Positions 50,169-58,764 of a stretch of DNA of 64,000 nucleotides are shown here, piece after piece (within the stretch, counting starts at the first letter, position 1; every line of letters begins with the position of its first letter). Both the position numbers and the translations under genes were made by a program. The stretch is taken from contig NZ_JASZYG010000012.1 in assembly GCF_030317105.1 (NCBI RefSeq), positions 62,001 through 126,000 of the forward strand, read 5' to 3'. The notes beneath the pieces are model-generated. The model searched no databases and was not told where the DNA came from. It worked only from the letters and a program-made list of their open reading frames with translations. The stretch comes from Variovorax brevis (GTDB lineage: Bacteria; Pseudomonadota; Gammaproteobacteria; Burkholderiales; Burkholderiaceae_C).

Positions 50169-51056
50169 TTACGCCGAAACACCCAGCCCCGCAGCCTCGA
50201 GGATCTGCAGCGCCTGGGTCAGATGGGGTTTGTCCACCATCTTTCCATCGACCTGCGCCGCACCGGTGCTCCCGGCCGCACTGAAAGCGGCCACCACCGC
50301 TTGGGCATGGGCGATCTCACTGGCGTCCGGCTGAAAGCCAGTATTTATGATTTCAAGCTGATCGGGGTGGATGGCGAACTTGGAAGTAAAGCCGTCTTGC
50401 CGCGCGCGACGGACCTCCGCCTGAAGGGACTTGGGATCCCTGAAGTTGGCGAAAATAGTGTCCACAGCGTGGACTCCAGCAGCCTTCGCGCCAAGCAGAC
50501 AAAGGCTGCGCGCAAGGTCGTAGGTAAAGCTGTACTTACCGTCATCGTCCTTGTTGGTGGATGCACCGACGGCGGTGGAAAGATCTTCGGCGCCCCACGT
50601 CAGTCCCATCAGCCTGGTGCTTGAATTCCGATAGTTGCCCAACTCAAAAACAGACGACGCAGTTTCGGTTGCAACGGGAAGAATTCTTATGGAGCCAGCA
50701 CCAACCGCCTCACGTCCCTCAAGCGCTGTAAGGTAGTTGTCCAGACGCGCAATATCTTTCCAGGAACGGCACTTCGGCAAGAGCACTCCGTCTGGTGCGC
50801 CCGATACGATGGCGGCCAGGTCTTTGATGATTTTGTCTGAGTCAATGGGATTGATGCGTACCCATACCTGCTGCCTTTTCCGATCGGGATGCGAAGCAAG
50901 ATAGTCACGAACGGTTGCGCGGGCGCCTTCGAGGCGATCGGCGGCGACTGCGTCTTCAAGATCGAGGACCAGCGCCTGTGCGGCGCTGGAAGACGCTTTC
51001 GCCATCTTGCGATCGCTGTCTCCGGGGACAAAAAGAAAGGATCTGGGTGCTTGCAT
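50169..51056 (-). CDS. HpcH/HpaI (CitE-like) acyl-CoA lyase
   Basis: 295 residues. 'RSFLFVPGDSDRKMAKASSS', 'ALVLDLEDAVAADRLEGAR' and 'VWVRINPIDSD' are the CitE barrel opening, with Asp/Glu of the metal site. 'ILPVATETASSVFEL' and 'LMGLTWGAEDLSTAVGA' bring the Mg ligands, and 'FAIHPDQLEIINTGF' ends the barrel. The family splits beta-hydroxy-acyl-CoA such as malyl-, citramalyl- or citryl-CoA. Next to a MaoC hydratase and a class III CoA-transferase it looks like the lyase of an itaconate/mesaconate-like route (inference). Real substrate unknown. Confidence 0.92.
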   Translation of the reverse strand: MQAPRSFLFVPGDSDRKMAKASSSAAQALVLDLEDAVAADRLEGARATVRDYLASHPDRKRQQVWVRINPIDSDKIIKDLAAIVSGAPDGVLLPKCRSWKDIARLDNYLTALEGREAVGAGSIRILPVATETASSVFELGNYRNSSTRLMGLTWGAEDLSTAVGASTNKDDDGKYSFTYDLARSLCLLGAKAAGVHAVDTIFANFRDPKSLQAEVRRARQDGFTSKFAIHPDQLEIINTGFQPDASEIAHAQAVVAAFSAAGSTGAAQVDGKMVDKPHLTQALQILEAAGLGVSA

Positions 51057-51076
51057 AAAGGCTCCGGCGGTTGGGG

Positions 51077-51535
51077 TCAGGCAGCGGGTTGCTTCAGCAT
51101 CAGTGCAGAGCGCCTCGCCCGCGCTACGAGAACATCGCCCTTCTTGTAGCCACGATGCTCAAAAACCACGATGCCGGCGTTCGGCCGGGACGCGCTTTCA
51201 CGCCGGCTGATCACCTCCGACTCAACGCGCACGGTGTCTCCGTGGAACAGGGGGGCCGGAAACCTGACTTCATCAAAGCCAAGGTTCCCGACTGTGGTTC
51301 CAAGAGTCGTGTCTCCAACCGAAATTCCGACTATCAGTCCCAGCGTGAACGCGCTGTTGACAATTCGTTGGCCGAATTCGGTGTGCTCCCTGCAGTACTC
51401 TTCATCAAGATGTAGCGCTGCTGGGTTGTGAGTCAGCGATGAGTAAAGAACATTGTCCGTCTCGGTGAGCGTGCGGCGCATGGCGTGCTTGAAGACAAGG
51501 CCCACTTCCAGTTGCTCGTAATAGAGTCCAGGCAT
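51077..51535 (-). CDS. MaoC-like acyl-CoA hydratase
   Basis: 152 residues, a single hot-dog domain. 'FEQLEVGLVF'-type start ('YYEQLEVGLVFKHAMRRTLT', 'ETDNVLYSSLTHNPAALHLD') contains the hydratase motif with Asp and His (residues about 27-42). It then runs 'FGQRIVNSAFTLGLIVGISV' and 'RFPAPLFHGDTVRVESEVIS'. The form is that of mesaconyl-CoA or itaconyl-CoA hydratases. It is placed between the CitE-like lyase and the BKACE gene with short spacings, and it should make the beta-hydroxyacyl-CoA that the lyase cleaves. Confidence 0.92.
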   Translation of the reverse strand: MPGLYYEQLEVGLVFKHAMRRTLTETDNVLYSSLTHNPAALHLDEEYCREHTEFGQRIVNSAFTLGLIVGISVGDTTLGTTVGNLGFDEVRFPAPLFHGDTVRVESEVISRRESASRPNAGIVVFEHRGYKKGDVLVARARRSALMLKQPAA

Positions 51536-51562
51536 ATCGATTCCAAAAGTTGGTTGTGAGGT

Positions 51563-52495
51563 TCAGAAGCCGACGTTATTGCCGCCCTTGAGGGACAGGA
51601 TCTCGCGAGCTTCGTCTGGCGTCGCCACTTCAAGGGATAGTCCCGCAAGGATTGAGCGAACCCGGCGCACCTGGGCAGCGTTGCTCTCGGCCAGTTGCCC
51701 CGGTCCGTCCCATAGCGAGTCCTCGAGACCCACACGTACGTTGCCGCCCATAGCGGCCGCCGTTGCAGCGATGGGCATTTGGAAGCGGCCGGCGCCGAGT
51801 ACTGACCAGACAAACTGATCACCGAACAGGCGATCAGCTGTCCGCTTCATGTGGGACACGTCGTCAGGATGCGTCCCGATCCCGCCAAGAATTCCAAAAA
51901 CGGTCTGCACAAAGAGCGGCCCCTTGACGATCCCCCTGTCCACAAAATGCGCCAGGTTGTAAAGGTGCGCGGTGTCGTAGCACTCAAATTCGAACTTGGT
52001 GCCGTTGTCAGCGCAGGAAGAAAGGATGTACTCGATGTCCTTGAAGGTGTTGCGAAACACCATGTCGCGCGTCGCCTCAAGATACGCTGGCTCCCATTCA
52101 TGCTTGAATGTCTTGTACTTTCCCAGCAGCGGGAAGAGGGCAAAGTTCATCGATCCCATGTTCAGGGAAGCGACTTCGGGCTTGAGCTGCAGAGCAGGCT
52201 GAAGCCGCTCTTCTCTCGTCATGGCTGGCGATCCGCCTGTCGTCAGATTGATGATGCCGTTCGTCCGTTGCTTGATGTTCCCGACAAACTCGCGAAACAA
52301 ATCAACGTTCTGAGATGGCCGGCCAGAGGCCGGATCTCGAGCATGAAGGTGAACAATTGCGCATCCCGCTTCAATGGCGCCAACTGCGGCGTCTTCGATT
52401 TCCTTTGCGCTGACTGGAAGATGGGGAGACATGGTGGGCGTATGGATAGCTCCCGTCACGGCGCAGGTGATGATTACTTTGTTTGGCTTGGCCAC
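51563..52495 (-). CDS. BKACE (DUF849) beta-keto acid cleavage enzyme
   Basis: 310 residues from GTG 52495, which has AAGGAGT seven bases upstream; an ATG at 52555 lacks such a site. Zinc ligands His49 and His51 are in 'IVHLHARDP', a third histidine lies near 'FGILGGIGTHPDDVSHM', and a Glu sits in 'VRVGLEDSLW'. The family condenses a beta-keto acid with acetyl-CoA to give a CoA ester and acetoacetate. The substrate pocket differs among members and cannot be read off here. In this operon it suggests that a beta-keto carboxylate appears in the pathway. Confidence 0.94.
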   Translation of the reverse strand: MAKPNKVIITCAVTGAIHTPTMSPHLPVSAKEIEDAAVGAIEAGCAIVHLHARDPASGRPSQNVDLFREFVGNIKQRTNGIINLTTGGSPAMTREERLQPALQLKPEVASLNMGSMNFALFPLLGKYKTFKHEWEPAYLEATRDMVFRNTFKDIEYILSSCADNGTKFEFECYDTAHLYNLAHFVDRGIVKGPLFVQTVFGILGGIGTHPDDVSHMKRTADRLFGDQFVWSVLGAGRFQMPIAATAAAMGGNVRVGLEDSLWDGPGQLAESNAAQVRRVRSILAGLSLEVATPDEAREILSLKGGNNVGF

Positions 52496-52544
52496 TGGAC
52501 TTACTCCTTGGTTTGGTTGTCGCAAGGCGACGCGACGACTGGCA

Positions 52545-53732
52545 TCATTCGACAACCTTGCTGGACCTGAGCGATTCGATGTCCGAGGCGGTTAAGCCAA
52601 GGTCGCGGAGGACGTCATCGGTGTGTTCACCGTGAAGTGGAGGAGGCGCCCCGGCTGAGCGCGTTTCTCCGTTCAATATGTAAGGCTGCCCGACACTGGT
52701 CGTAGGGCCAGCTGTCGGATGCGTGTATTTAAGAATGACGTCGCTAGCGCGCGTATGAGGATGGTCAAGCAACTGATCCAACGTGTTGATTGGTGAGCAA
52801 GGAACGCTGACGCGCGAGAGCTGCTCATACCAATAAGAAACAGACTTGCGAGATATGGCTTGTTGAACAAGGCGCACAGTCTCAGCGCGGTTTGCAACGC
52901 GATCCGGGTTGGTACGAAATCGTGGGTCGTTCACAACCTCATCGAGCTCAGCAATACTGCAGAACTTTCTCCACAGGTTGTCGTTGGCGACGCCGATCAT
53001 GATGGGACCGTCTGAAGCTTCGAACGCCTGGTACGGGCACAGCGATTCATGGCTCGACCCACACTTCGGAGGCTGCACTCCCGTCAGCCAGAAGCTTTGC
53101 AAGTTATATCGCTGAAGGGCTAGGGCGGTTTCGAAGAGCGATACCTCCACGGTCCCCCCTGTTCCAGTTTGCTGTCGCTCCATCAGTGCGGCCATGATTC
53201 CGATGATCGCGTGAGTACCGGTCATCTGGTCGATCGGGGAGATGGGGCTTCGGATATAGCCGCCGCTCTCATCTCCCGTCATTGACATCACGCCAGCGAA
53301 CGCTTGCAGAATAACGTCGTAACCGGGTGATCCCCGAAGCGGGCCTTGGCGTCCAAATCCCGAAATACTGCAATGAATCAGACGCGGGTTAATTTCTTGA
53401 AGTGTTGGGGCGTCTATACCGAGTCGCTCTGCGACCCCTGTGCTGAAGCTCTCGATGGCAACGTCAGCGCCCTTGGCCAACTCATGGACCAGCTTGCGGC
53501 CCCTATCAGACTTCAGGTCGATCGAAATGCTGCGCTTGTTGCGATTCACACTCAAAAAAACCGCGCCGAGGCCGGCACCTTTGAAGGGGGGCCAGCCTCG
53601 TGTCTCATCGCCCAATCCTATCGACTCGACCTTGGTCACTTCTGCACCCAAATCCCCGAGTGCCTGGGCGCATAAAGGCCCAGCGAGAACACGAGACAGA
53701 TCCAAGACCCTGATGCCAGACAACGGTTTCAT
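52545..53732 (-). CDS. Class III (CaiB/BaiF) CoA-transferase 2
   Basis: 395 residues from ATG 53732, with AAGGAA about eight bases upstream. 'GIRVLDLSRVLAGPLCAQAL', 'GDLGAEVTKVESIGLGDETR', 'SVNRNKRSISIDLKSDRGRK' and the catalytic Asp168 in 'ISPIDQMTG' mark the family. It differs clearly from the enzyme at 41640, so the cluster has two separate CoA-transfer steps or substrates. It is the second gene of the leftward operon, 20 bases after the acyl-CoA dehydrogenase gene. Donor and acceptor are unknown; succinyl-CoA is a common donor. Confidence 0.93.
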   Translation of the reverse strand: MKPLSGIRVLDLSRVLAGPLCAQALGDLGAEVTKVESIGLGDETRGWPPFKGAGLGAVFLSVNRNKRSISIDLKSDRGRKLVHELAKGADVAIESFSTGVAERLGIDAPTLQEINPRLIHCSISGFGRQGPLRGSPGYDVILQAFAGVMSMTGDESGGYIRSPISPIDQMTGTHAIIGIMAALMERQQTGTGGTVEVSLFETALALQRYNLQSFWLTGVQPPKCGSSHESLCPYQAFEASDGPIMIGVANDNLWRKFCSIAELDEVVNDPRFRTNPDRVANRAETVRLVQQAISRKSVSYWYEQLSRVSVPCSPINTLDQLLDHPHTRASDVILKYTHPTAGPTTSVGQPYILNGETRSAGAPPPLHGEHTDDVLRDLGLTASDIESLRSSKVVE

Positions 53733-53752
53733 AGTTGCTTTCCTTCCATTGA

Positions 53753-54916
53753 CTAGTAGGACTTCGGGAGATTGAGTACCCGCTCTGCAATAAAGCAAAG
53801 AATCATCTGTTCCGAAACGGGTGCAAGGCGTGTAAGCAGAACTTCGCGCAGCAAGCGCTCCACGTGGTATTCCTTGGCATAGCCCATGCCCCCGTGTGTC
53901 ATTACTGCCTGCAGCGCAGCTTGGTGCCCAGCGCGGGCGCCAAGAAACTTCGCGCTGTTCGCTTCCGCCCCGCAGGGTTGCTTCGAGTCATATAGGTGCG
54001 CGGCTCTGGCAGCCATGAGTAGGGCAGCTTCCAAGGCCATCCAGCATTCAGCGAGCGGGTGTTGGATTGCCTGATTCATGCCGATGGGTCGATTGAAGAC
54101 GACGCGATCGCGCGCATACTGTGATGCCCGGTTCAGTGCGTCCTCCCCGATCCCTATTGCCTCAACTGCCACCAGAATTCGTTCCGGATTGAGCCCGTCT
54201 AGAAGGTATCGAAATCCTTTCCCTTCATCGCCAATGCGATGCTCCTCGGGAATGAAGATGTCATCCAGAAAGACGGCGTTGGAATCAACAGCTGCGCGAC
54301 CGTGTTTCGGGATTCGCCGGACCTCGACCTTCGTGCGGTCGAGATCCGTGTAGAACAGGGTGATTCCCTCGGTAGCCTTTTTCTTGTCGGCGTCTTTCGC
54401 GGTGGTGCGCGCGAGAAGGAGTATCTTGTTGGCGACCTGCGCAGTCGTCGTCCACATCTTCCTGCCGGTAACTCGGTAGCCGCCTTCCACCTTCTTGGCG
54501 AAGGTTTTGATGCTGGTGGTATCAAGGCCGGCATCCGGCTCGGTGACACCAAAGCAGACTTGATCCTCGCCGCTCACGAGGCGCGGCAACCACTGTGATT
54601 GTTGTTCGGGAGTTCCATGGACAACGACGGGGTGCGGGCCAAACATGTTGATATGAATCGACGATGCAGCCGTCATTGCGCCGTGCGAAGCAACGGTGTG
54701 CATCATGATGGCGGCCTCCGTAACGCCTAGGCCAGCACCCCCAAACTGTTCGGGCATCGTGAGCCCCAGCCAACCATCCTCCGCCATGGCGCGATGAAAC
54801 TCACTTGGGAATCTCTCGTCTCTGTCGCAAGTCGACCAATACTCGTCGCCAAAGCGACGGCATACCGCTGCAACACCGTCTCGAATCGCGTTCTGTTCTG
54901 CTGTCAGATCAAACAT
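53753..54916 (-). CDS. Acyl-CoA dehydrogenase
   Basis: 387 residues. 'MFDLTAEQNAIRDGVAAVCR' is the N-terminal helical domain, 'DGWLGLTMPEQFGGAGLGVT' follows, and the flavin-binding middle has 'CFGVTEPDAGLDTTSIKTFA' and 'GRKMWTTTAQVANKILLLAR'. The C-terminal domain has 'RPIGMNQAIQHPLAECWMAL' and 'THGGMGYAKEYHVERLLREV'. It is an FAD enzyme that introduces the alpha,beta double bond into an acyl-CoA and passes electrons to ETF. First gene of the leftward operon; a perfect candidate operator lies 21 bases before its start. Confidence 0.94.
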   Translation of the reverse strand: MFDLTAEQNAIRDGVAAVCRRFGDEYWSTCDRDERFPSEFHRAMAEDGWLGLTMPEQFGGAGLGVTEAAIMMHTVASHGAMTAASSIHINMFGPHPVVVHGTPEQQSQWLPRLVSGEDQVCFGVTEPDAGLDTTSIKTFAKKVEGGYRVTGRKMWTTTAQVANKILLLARTTAKDADKKKATEGITLFYTDLDRTKVEVRRIPKHGRAAVDSNAVFLDDIFIPEEHRIGDEGKGFRYLLDGLNPERILVAVEAIGIGEDALNRASQYARDRVVFNRPIGMNQAIQHPLAECWMALEAALLMAARAAHLYDSKQPCGAEANSAKFLGARAGHQAALQAVMTHGGMGYAKEYHVERLLREVLLTRLAPVSEQMILCFIAERVLNLPKSY

Positions 54917-54936
54917 TTTGAGCCATCTCCGTGTAT

Positions 54937-54946
54937 TGGTTAACCA
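54937..54946. promoter_or_regulatory. TGGTTAACCA palindrome, candidate GntR operator
   Basis: A perfect copy, in ATTGGTTAACCATTAT, 21 bases upstream of the leftward operon (start 54916). A repressor bound here would cover the leader or promoter. Confidence 0.7.
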
Positions 54947-55134
54947 TTATAGGATTCAGCGACGCCGATTTGTCAAGGGTTAATCGTTGACCACGTCAGC
55001 GTGATCACTTGATTCCTGAACCTGGGTCGATATAGATCGCTTGGTTGCCCCTGTCCTACGAGGGGCAAATGGAGGAAGACATGGCTTGAGGCCCGCGCGA
55101 AAAAGCACGCAAACCAGTAGGATGGTTGGGTATA

Positions 55135-55144
55135 AGGTTAACCA
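55135..55144. promoter_or_regulatory. AGGTTAACCA, candidate GntR operator
   Basis: One base from the palindrome, in ATAAGGTTAACCATTGAC, 60 bases before the lipocalin-like gene. A weaker half-copy, GGGTTAACTT, stands at 55154-55163. Confidence 0.6.
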
Positions 55145-55203
55145 TTGACGATTGGGTTAACTTCGGATAACTTGAGGCCTACTTTCAGTATCGGAGGTGC
55201 GGC

Positions 55204-55593
55204 GTGGAAGTTCTTGATGGTGTTTGGCGGCTCGTCGACGGCCGTGCTTGGGACGAGGGCAATGAGCGGCTCAGTGCCCCGTATGGTGCCAATCCCATAG
55301 GCATGATTACGTTCGCCAACGGACGAATGCTCGCGGCTTTGTGTAATGGCGACTCGCAACTGCGGTCTGGGTGTTCGCGCAACTATTCTTCATATGGTGG
55401 GACCTACACCTTTGATGGACGCACGCTGAACACTTTGGTGGACATTGCATCTGATCCTTCGCGTGTTGGCGGAGTACAAACTCGAGGCGTCGTGATGCTC
55501 GGCGTTCAGATGCTTCTTCGGCCCCCAATTCGCCTGTATGGCGACGTCGTGCAGCGGCGGGAACTCGTATGGGAACGAGTTTGGCGACCCTAG
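55204..55593 (+). CDS. Lipocalin-like domain protein
   Basis: 129 residues from GTG 55204. 'LDGVWRLVDGRAWDEGNERL', 'PYGANPIGMITFANGRMLAA', 'YSSYGGTYTFDGRTLNTLVD' and the final 'RELVWERVWRP' follow the pattern of the lipocalin-like family (PF13924-type): G-x-W, then 'YG-x-N-P-x-G', and a closing 'W-x-R'. It should be a small beta barrel, cytosolic because no signal is present, that binds or converts a small ligand. It is divergent from the acyl-CoA dehydrogenase operon with two operator-like sites between them. Confidence 0.75.
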   Translation: MEVLDGVWRLVDGRAWDEGNERLSAPYGANPIGMITFANGRMLAALCNGDSQLRSGCSRNYSSYGGTYTFDGRTLNTLVDIASDPSRVGGVQTRGVVMLGVQMLLRPPIRLYGDVVQRRELVWERVWRP

Positions 55594-55901
55594 TCGATTA
55601 AGCCCTCTCGCGGATGGCGAGAGAAATGCCCTCACTTGCGATGGCGTTCAGCAAGCGCTGGATGTTGCTTGAGATCTTGCTTCGTTGTCCCGGGAGCCGC
55701 CGGGTCCGCTGGGCGCGCGCGGGCCCACCCATTTCTTACCTTTTGGCGTTCCCGTTGTGGCATTGACGACCTCTGCTCACACTCACTTGCAGTCTTGACT
55801 TCGAGAATATTATCGATAAAATAATCATCAATGATTAACCATTGCCGCGTTTAGCTGGCCATTGGCGCGGCGCGCCCAGTACAAATTCCAAGGAGAGACA
55901 A
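55594..55901. promoter_or_regulatory. Region between the lipocalin-like gene and the third Bug gene
   Basis: 308 bases. A 7-bp hairpin, CTCTCGC (55605-55611) with GCGAGAG (55617-55623), follows the lipocalin gene without a T-run. The AT-rich part 55800-55845 holds an operator-like site. No gene is seen. Confidence 0.45.
55832..55841. promoter_or_regulatory. TGATTAACCA, candidate GntR operator
   Basis: One base from the palindrome, in an AT-rich promoter-like stretch, 60 bases before the Bug gene at 55902. Confidence 0.6.
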
Positions 55902-56957
55902 ATGCTTCGGTACGTCACGCAGGGCACTGTCAGGCCTCTGCAGTTCAATCGTATGGCGGAGAGCGCGCCGCTCTCTCGCGTGTTGCGGGGGGCATTGGCT
56001 GTAGTGGGCTTGCTTCTCTCGACGCTTGCGTTCTACCAACCATGCTTCGCTCAATCTCAATGGCCAAGCCGGCCTGTCAAGCTGGTCGTTCCGTTTGCAC
56101 CTGGATCCAGCGTGGACGCAATCGCGCGGGCCGTGGCAGCGAAGCTGGCGAGCCGACTGGGGCAACCTGTCGTTGTTGAAAACAAGGTGGGTGCGGGAGG
56201 AGTCATCGGCATGAGCTACGTTGCGCACCAATCACCTGACGGCTACACACTGCTTCTGGCCTCCAACCCCTTCAGCACCAGCATGCTGATTGGACTGGGG
56301 AGCAGCAAGCCCGCCTACGATGCCCTAAAAGACTTTACGCCTGTGGGTCAAGTAGGCGCCGCTCCTTACATGTTCGTCGTAGAAAGCAGTCTGGGCATCA
56401 GCACGCTGGCGGAACTTGTTGAGCTTGCCCGTTCAAAACCCGGCAGCGTGAACTATGGTTCTGCAGGTTCAGGTTCAATGAACCATCTGGGCGTCGAACT
56501 GTTGTCGTCGGTGGCCAACATCAAGTTGACTCATATTCCCTACACCGGCCTTGCTCCTGCAATCACCGGCTTCATGGGCGGCCAAGTTCAGCTCTTGATG
56601 CCGTCCTTGCCAGCAGCAATGTCGTATGTGCGTTCAGGAAAGATGCGCGCCTTGGCCGTTACTACAGCAAAGCGTTCTTCAATGCTGCCTGAGGTTCCCA
56701 CCGTCGCTGAACTTGGCTTTTCCGGGTTTGAGATTGATGGCTGGTGGGGCATTTTGGCGCCGGCGGGACTTCCCGCCCCAGTTCTGAAGCGACTCAACGA
56801 AGAGCTCAACTCCGCGTTGGAATCCGCCGAGATGCGTGAGTTGCTCGCACGAGATGGTGCGAGCCCAAGGCCTGGAACGCCGCAAGAATTCTCCGCGATG
56901 CTTCGACAAGATGTCGAGCGCTGGGCCCGACTTATCAAGAGCAGCCGGATCGAGTAA
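55902..56957 (+). CDS. Bug-family solute-binding protein 3
   Basis: 351 residues from ATG 55902, with AGGAGAG at 55891-55897. A long signal region ('VLRGALAVVGLLLSTLAFYQ', 'PCFAQ') precedes the Bug fold: 'VKLVVPFAPGSSVDAIARAV', 'ENKVGAGGVIGMSYVAHQSP', 'YGSAGSGSMNHLGVELLSSV' and 'VPTVAELGFSGFEIDGWWGI'. It is a separate branch from the other three in the cluster and heads the rightward unit with the amidohydrolase. It probably captures a carboxylate in the periplasm; no membrane partner is nearby. Confidence 0.94.
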   Translation: MLRYVTQGTVRPLQFNRMAESAPLSRVLRGALAVVGLLLSTLAFYQPCFAQSQWPSRPVKLVVPFAPGSSVDAIARAVAAKLASRLGQPVVVENKVGAGGVIGMSYVAHQSPDGYTLLLASNPFSTSMLIGLGSSKPAYDALKDFTPVGQVGAAPYMFVVESSLGISTLAELVELARSKPGSVNYGSAGSGSMNHLGVELLSSVANIKLTHIPYTGLAPAITGFMGGQVQLLMPSLPAAMSYVRSGKMRALAVTTAKRSSMLPEVPTVAELGFSGFEIDGWWGILAPAGLPAPVLKRLNEELNSALESAEMRELLARDGASPRPGTPQEFSAMLRQDVERWARLIKSSRIE

Positions 56958-57068
56958 GCGTCGCGTCTCCATATGTGACATCGAGGCTGCCAGCCGGAGG
57001 CTCCAAGGGCGTCGCTCTTGAGCTGACGCGGGGCCGAATCAATCGACTACTAAGGCAAAAAGGCAAGC

Positions 57069-58091
57069 ATGAACAAGGTACCACCATTCAAAAAGGTCAA
57101 AGAAGGACGCGACGAGGCGATTCTCGAGCCTGACATTGAGATCCTCGATGCGCACCATCATCTTTTTGACCGTCCGCATCTTCGATACATGCTCGAGGAC
57201 TATCTGGAGGACGTGAACGCCGGGCACAAGATCATTGGCTCTGTCTACATTGAGACGCAGTCAATGTCTCGCCCCGATGGTCCAGAAGAATTCCGGCCTG
57301 TTGGGGAGGTCGAGTTCGCCAACGGCGTTGCGGCGGTCATGCGCAGTGGAACTTATGGTCCCTGCAGGGTAGCCGCTTCGATCGTGGGATTTGCGGATAT
57401 GACTACCGGCGACAAAGTTGCTGCCACGCTCGATGCGTCCATCGCCGCTGCACCCAACCGGTTCCGTGGTGTTCGGCATATTGCGATCTCACACCCCAAC
57501 GAAGCAGTACTGAGATTCCTGACCCATCGTCCACCTCCAGATCTTCTGAAAAGTCCTGGCTTTCGCGCAGCCTTCAGCCAGTTGGGACGCAGAGGACTCA
57601 CGTTCGACGCGACAGTCCTGCATAACCAGCTCCCAGAGCTTGCGCAGGTCGCAGCAGACCACCCGGACACCACCATCATTCTCGATCACATTGGGCTCGC
57701 AACTGCAATTGATGCAAATGAAGCGGGCCGCGCTGAGGCCTTTGAGAGCTGGCGGCTCAACATGAAAGAGCTGGCCCGTCATCCAAACGTGTTCTGCAAG
57801 ATCGGTGGTCTTGGGACATCGTACTGGGGCTTCGGTTTTACTGAGCGCTCGGAACCAATTGGCTACCAAGAGTTGGCTGAGACGTGGAGGCCGTATGTGG
57901 AGACATCGATTGAGAACTTTGGTGCACAGCGCTGCATGATGGCGAGCAATTATCCAAACGACGGGCGCGCATGCGGCTTCGTGCCACTTTGGAATGCGAT
58001 GAAGTTCATCGTTGCCGGCTGTTCGGGCGACGAGAAGACCGCGCTGTTTCGTGGGACAGCGGAAAAGGTCTATCGCGTCGATCTAAGTTGA
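57069..58091 (+). CDS. Amidohydrolase-2 (TIM-barrel) hydrolase or decarboxylase
   Basis: 340 residues. The metal motif 'DAHHHLFD' gives His29 and His31. Further metal or catalytic residues are likely in 'GVRHIAISHP', 'TIILDHIGLA' and 'MMASNYPND'. This is the amidohydrolase-2 family (PF04909), which holds aromatic-acid decarboxylases, 2-pyrone-4,6-dicarboxylate lactonases and L-rhamnono/fuconolactonases. The phrase 'ILDAHHHLFD' with 'ASNYP.D' leans towards the lactonase/PDC-hydrolase-like side (inference). It follows a Bug gene and precedes a LysR-type HTH gene by 14 bases. Confidence 0.9.
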   Translation: MNKVPPFKKVKEGRDEAILEPDIEILDAHHHLFDRPHLRYMLEDYLEDVNAGHKIIGSVYIETQSMSRPDGPEEFRPVGEVEFANGVAAVMRSGTYGPCRVAASIVGFADMTTGDKVAATLDASIAAAPNRFRGVRHIAISHPNEAVLRFLTHRPPPDLLKSPGFRAAFSQLGRRGLTFDATVLHNQLPELAQVAADHPDTTIILDHIGLATAIDANEAGRAEAFESWRLNMKELARHPNVFCKIGGLGTSYWGFGFTERSEPIGYQELAETWRPYVETSIENFGAQRCMMASNYPNDGRACGFVPLWNAMKFIVAGCSGDEKTALFRGTAEKVYRVDLS

Positions 58092-58105
58092 GCAAAGAGC
58101 CCCTG

Positions 58106-58480
58106 ATGCAAAAGTGTGAACTCCCCCGCCAGCCGCATCTGCGGGTCGGCACGGCGTTCTCCAACGCCAGCCGCCTGAAGCTCGATTCAAAGAGGGTCAA
58201 CCTTGCAAGGGTAGACCTGGTCTCAATACGGCTGGCTCTGGTGTGCGCGGAACTGGGTTCCCTCTCGGCGGCGGCTCGTGCACTTCATTGTTCAGTTTCG
58301 ACTGCCAGCTATCGGCTCAGCGCATTGGAAGAGGCCTTCGGTACCTGCCTCTTCATCCGCGATTTCGAGGGTCTGCGGGTGATGCCAGCGGGAGAGGTGT
58401 TCCTCCTTCACGCCGCGATTGTTCTGGAGCAAGTTGAAGTCATGGAGACGAAGATACGCGCGCTCGTCTCACAGGCGTGA
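58106..58480 (+). CDS. Stand-alone LysR-type HTH protein without effector domain
   Basis: 124 residues from ATG 58106. Residues 35-95 are a LysR winged HTH ('DLVSIRLALVCAELGSLSAA', 'ARALHCSVSTASYRLSALEE', 'AFGTCLFIRDFEGLRVMPAG'), and residues 96-122 are the linker helix that dimerises ('VFLLHAAIVLEQVEVMETKI'). A stop follows where the effector domain of about 200 residues should begin, and no such sequence is found downstream in any frame. Either a truncated gene or a minimal regulator that competes for LysR sites. It lies 14 bases after the amidohydrolase gene, so it is co-transcribed. Confidence 0.75.
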   Translation: MQKCELPRQPHLRVGTAFSNASRLKLDSKRVNLARVDLVSIRLALVCAELGSLSAAARALHCSVSTASYRLSALEEAFGTCLFIRDFEGLRVMPAGEVFLLHAAIVLEQVEVMETKIRALVSQA

Positions 58481-58596
58481 GTATTCGCACGAAGCTCGAT
58501 TCCTAGTGCGCCCATCGCTCCAGCAAAAGATTCTTGCGACATGCCGAACCCCTCGTTTTCACGTATTTGCGTTGACTGTAAGGATAAAATGGTTTA

Positions 58597-58606
58597 TGGT
58601 TAACCA
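58597..58606. promoter_or_regulatory. TGGTTAACCA palindrome, candidate GntR operator
   Basis: A perfect copy, in TTATGGTTAACCAATG, 158 bases before the decarboxylase-like gene at 58765. The interval 58481-58764 holds no gene I recognise. Confidence 0.7.
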
Positions 58607-58764
58607 ATGCTGTGCGATGTTCCTCTCACGGCGATCCTTTGCTCCCATGACGAGTCCGCTATTCACACGCTTTGGCGACGTTGCACTGCAGGATTCCGTC
58701 GCGCCAAGGCGTCGCTTGAAGCTTCAAATCGAATAAACCTTAACCCCAAGTCACGGAGGCATCC

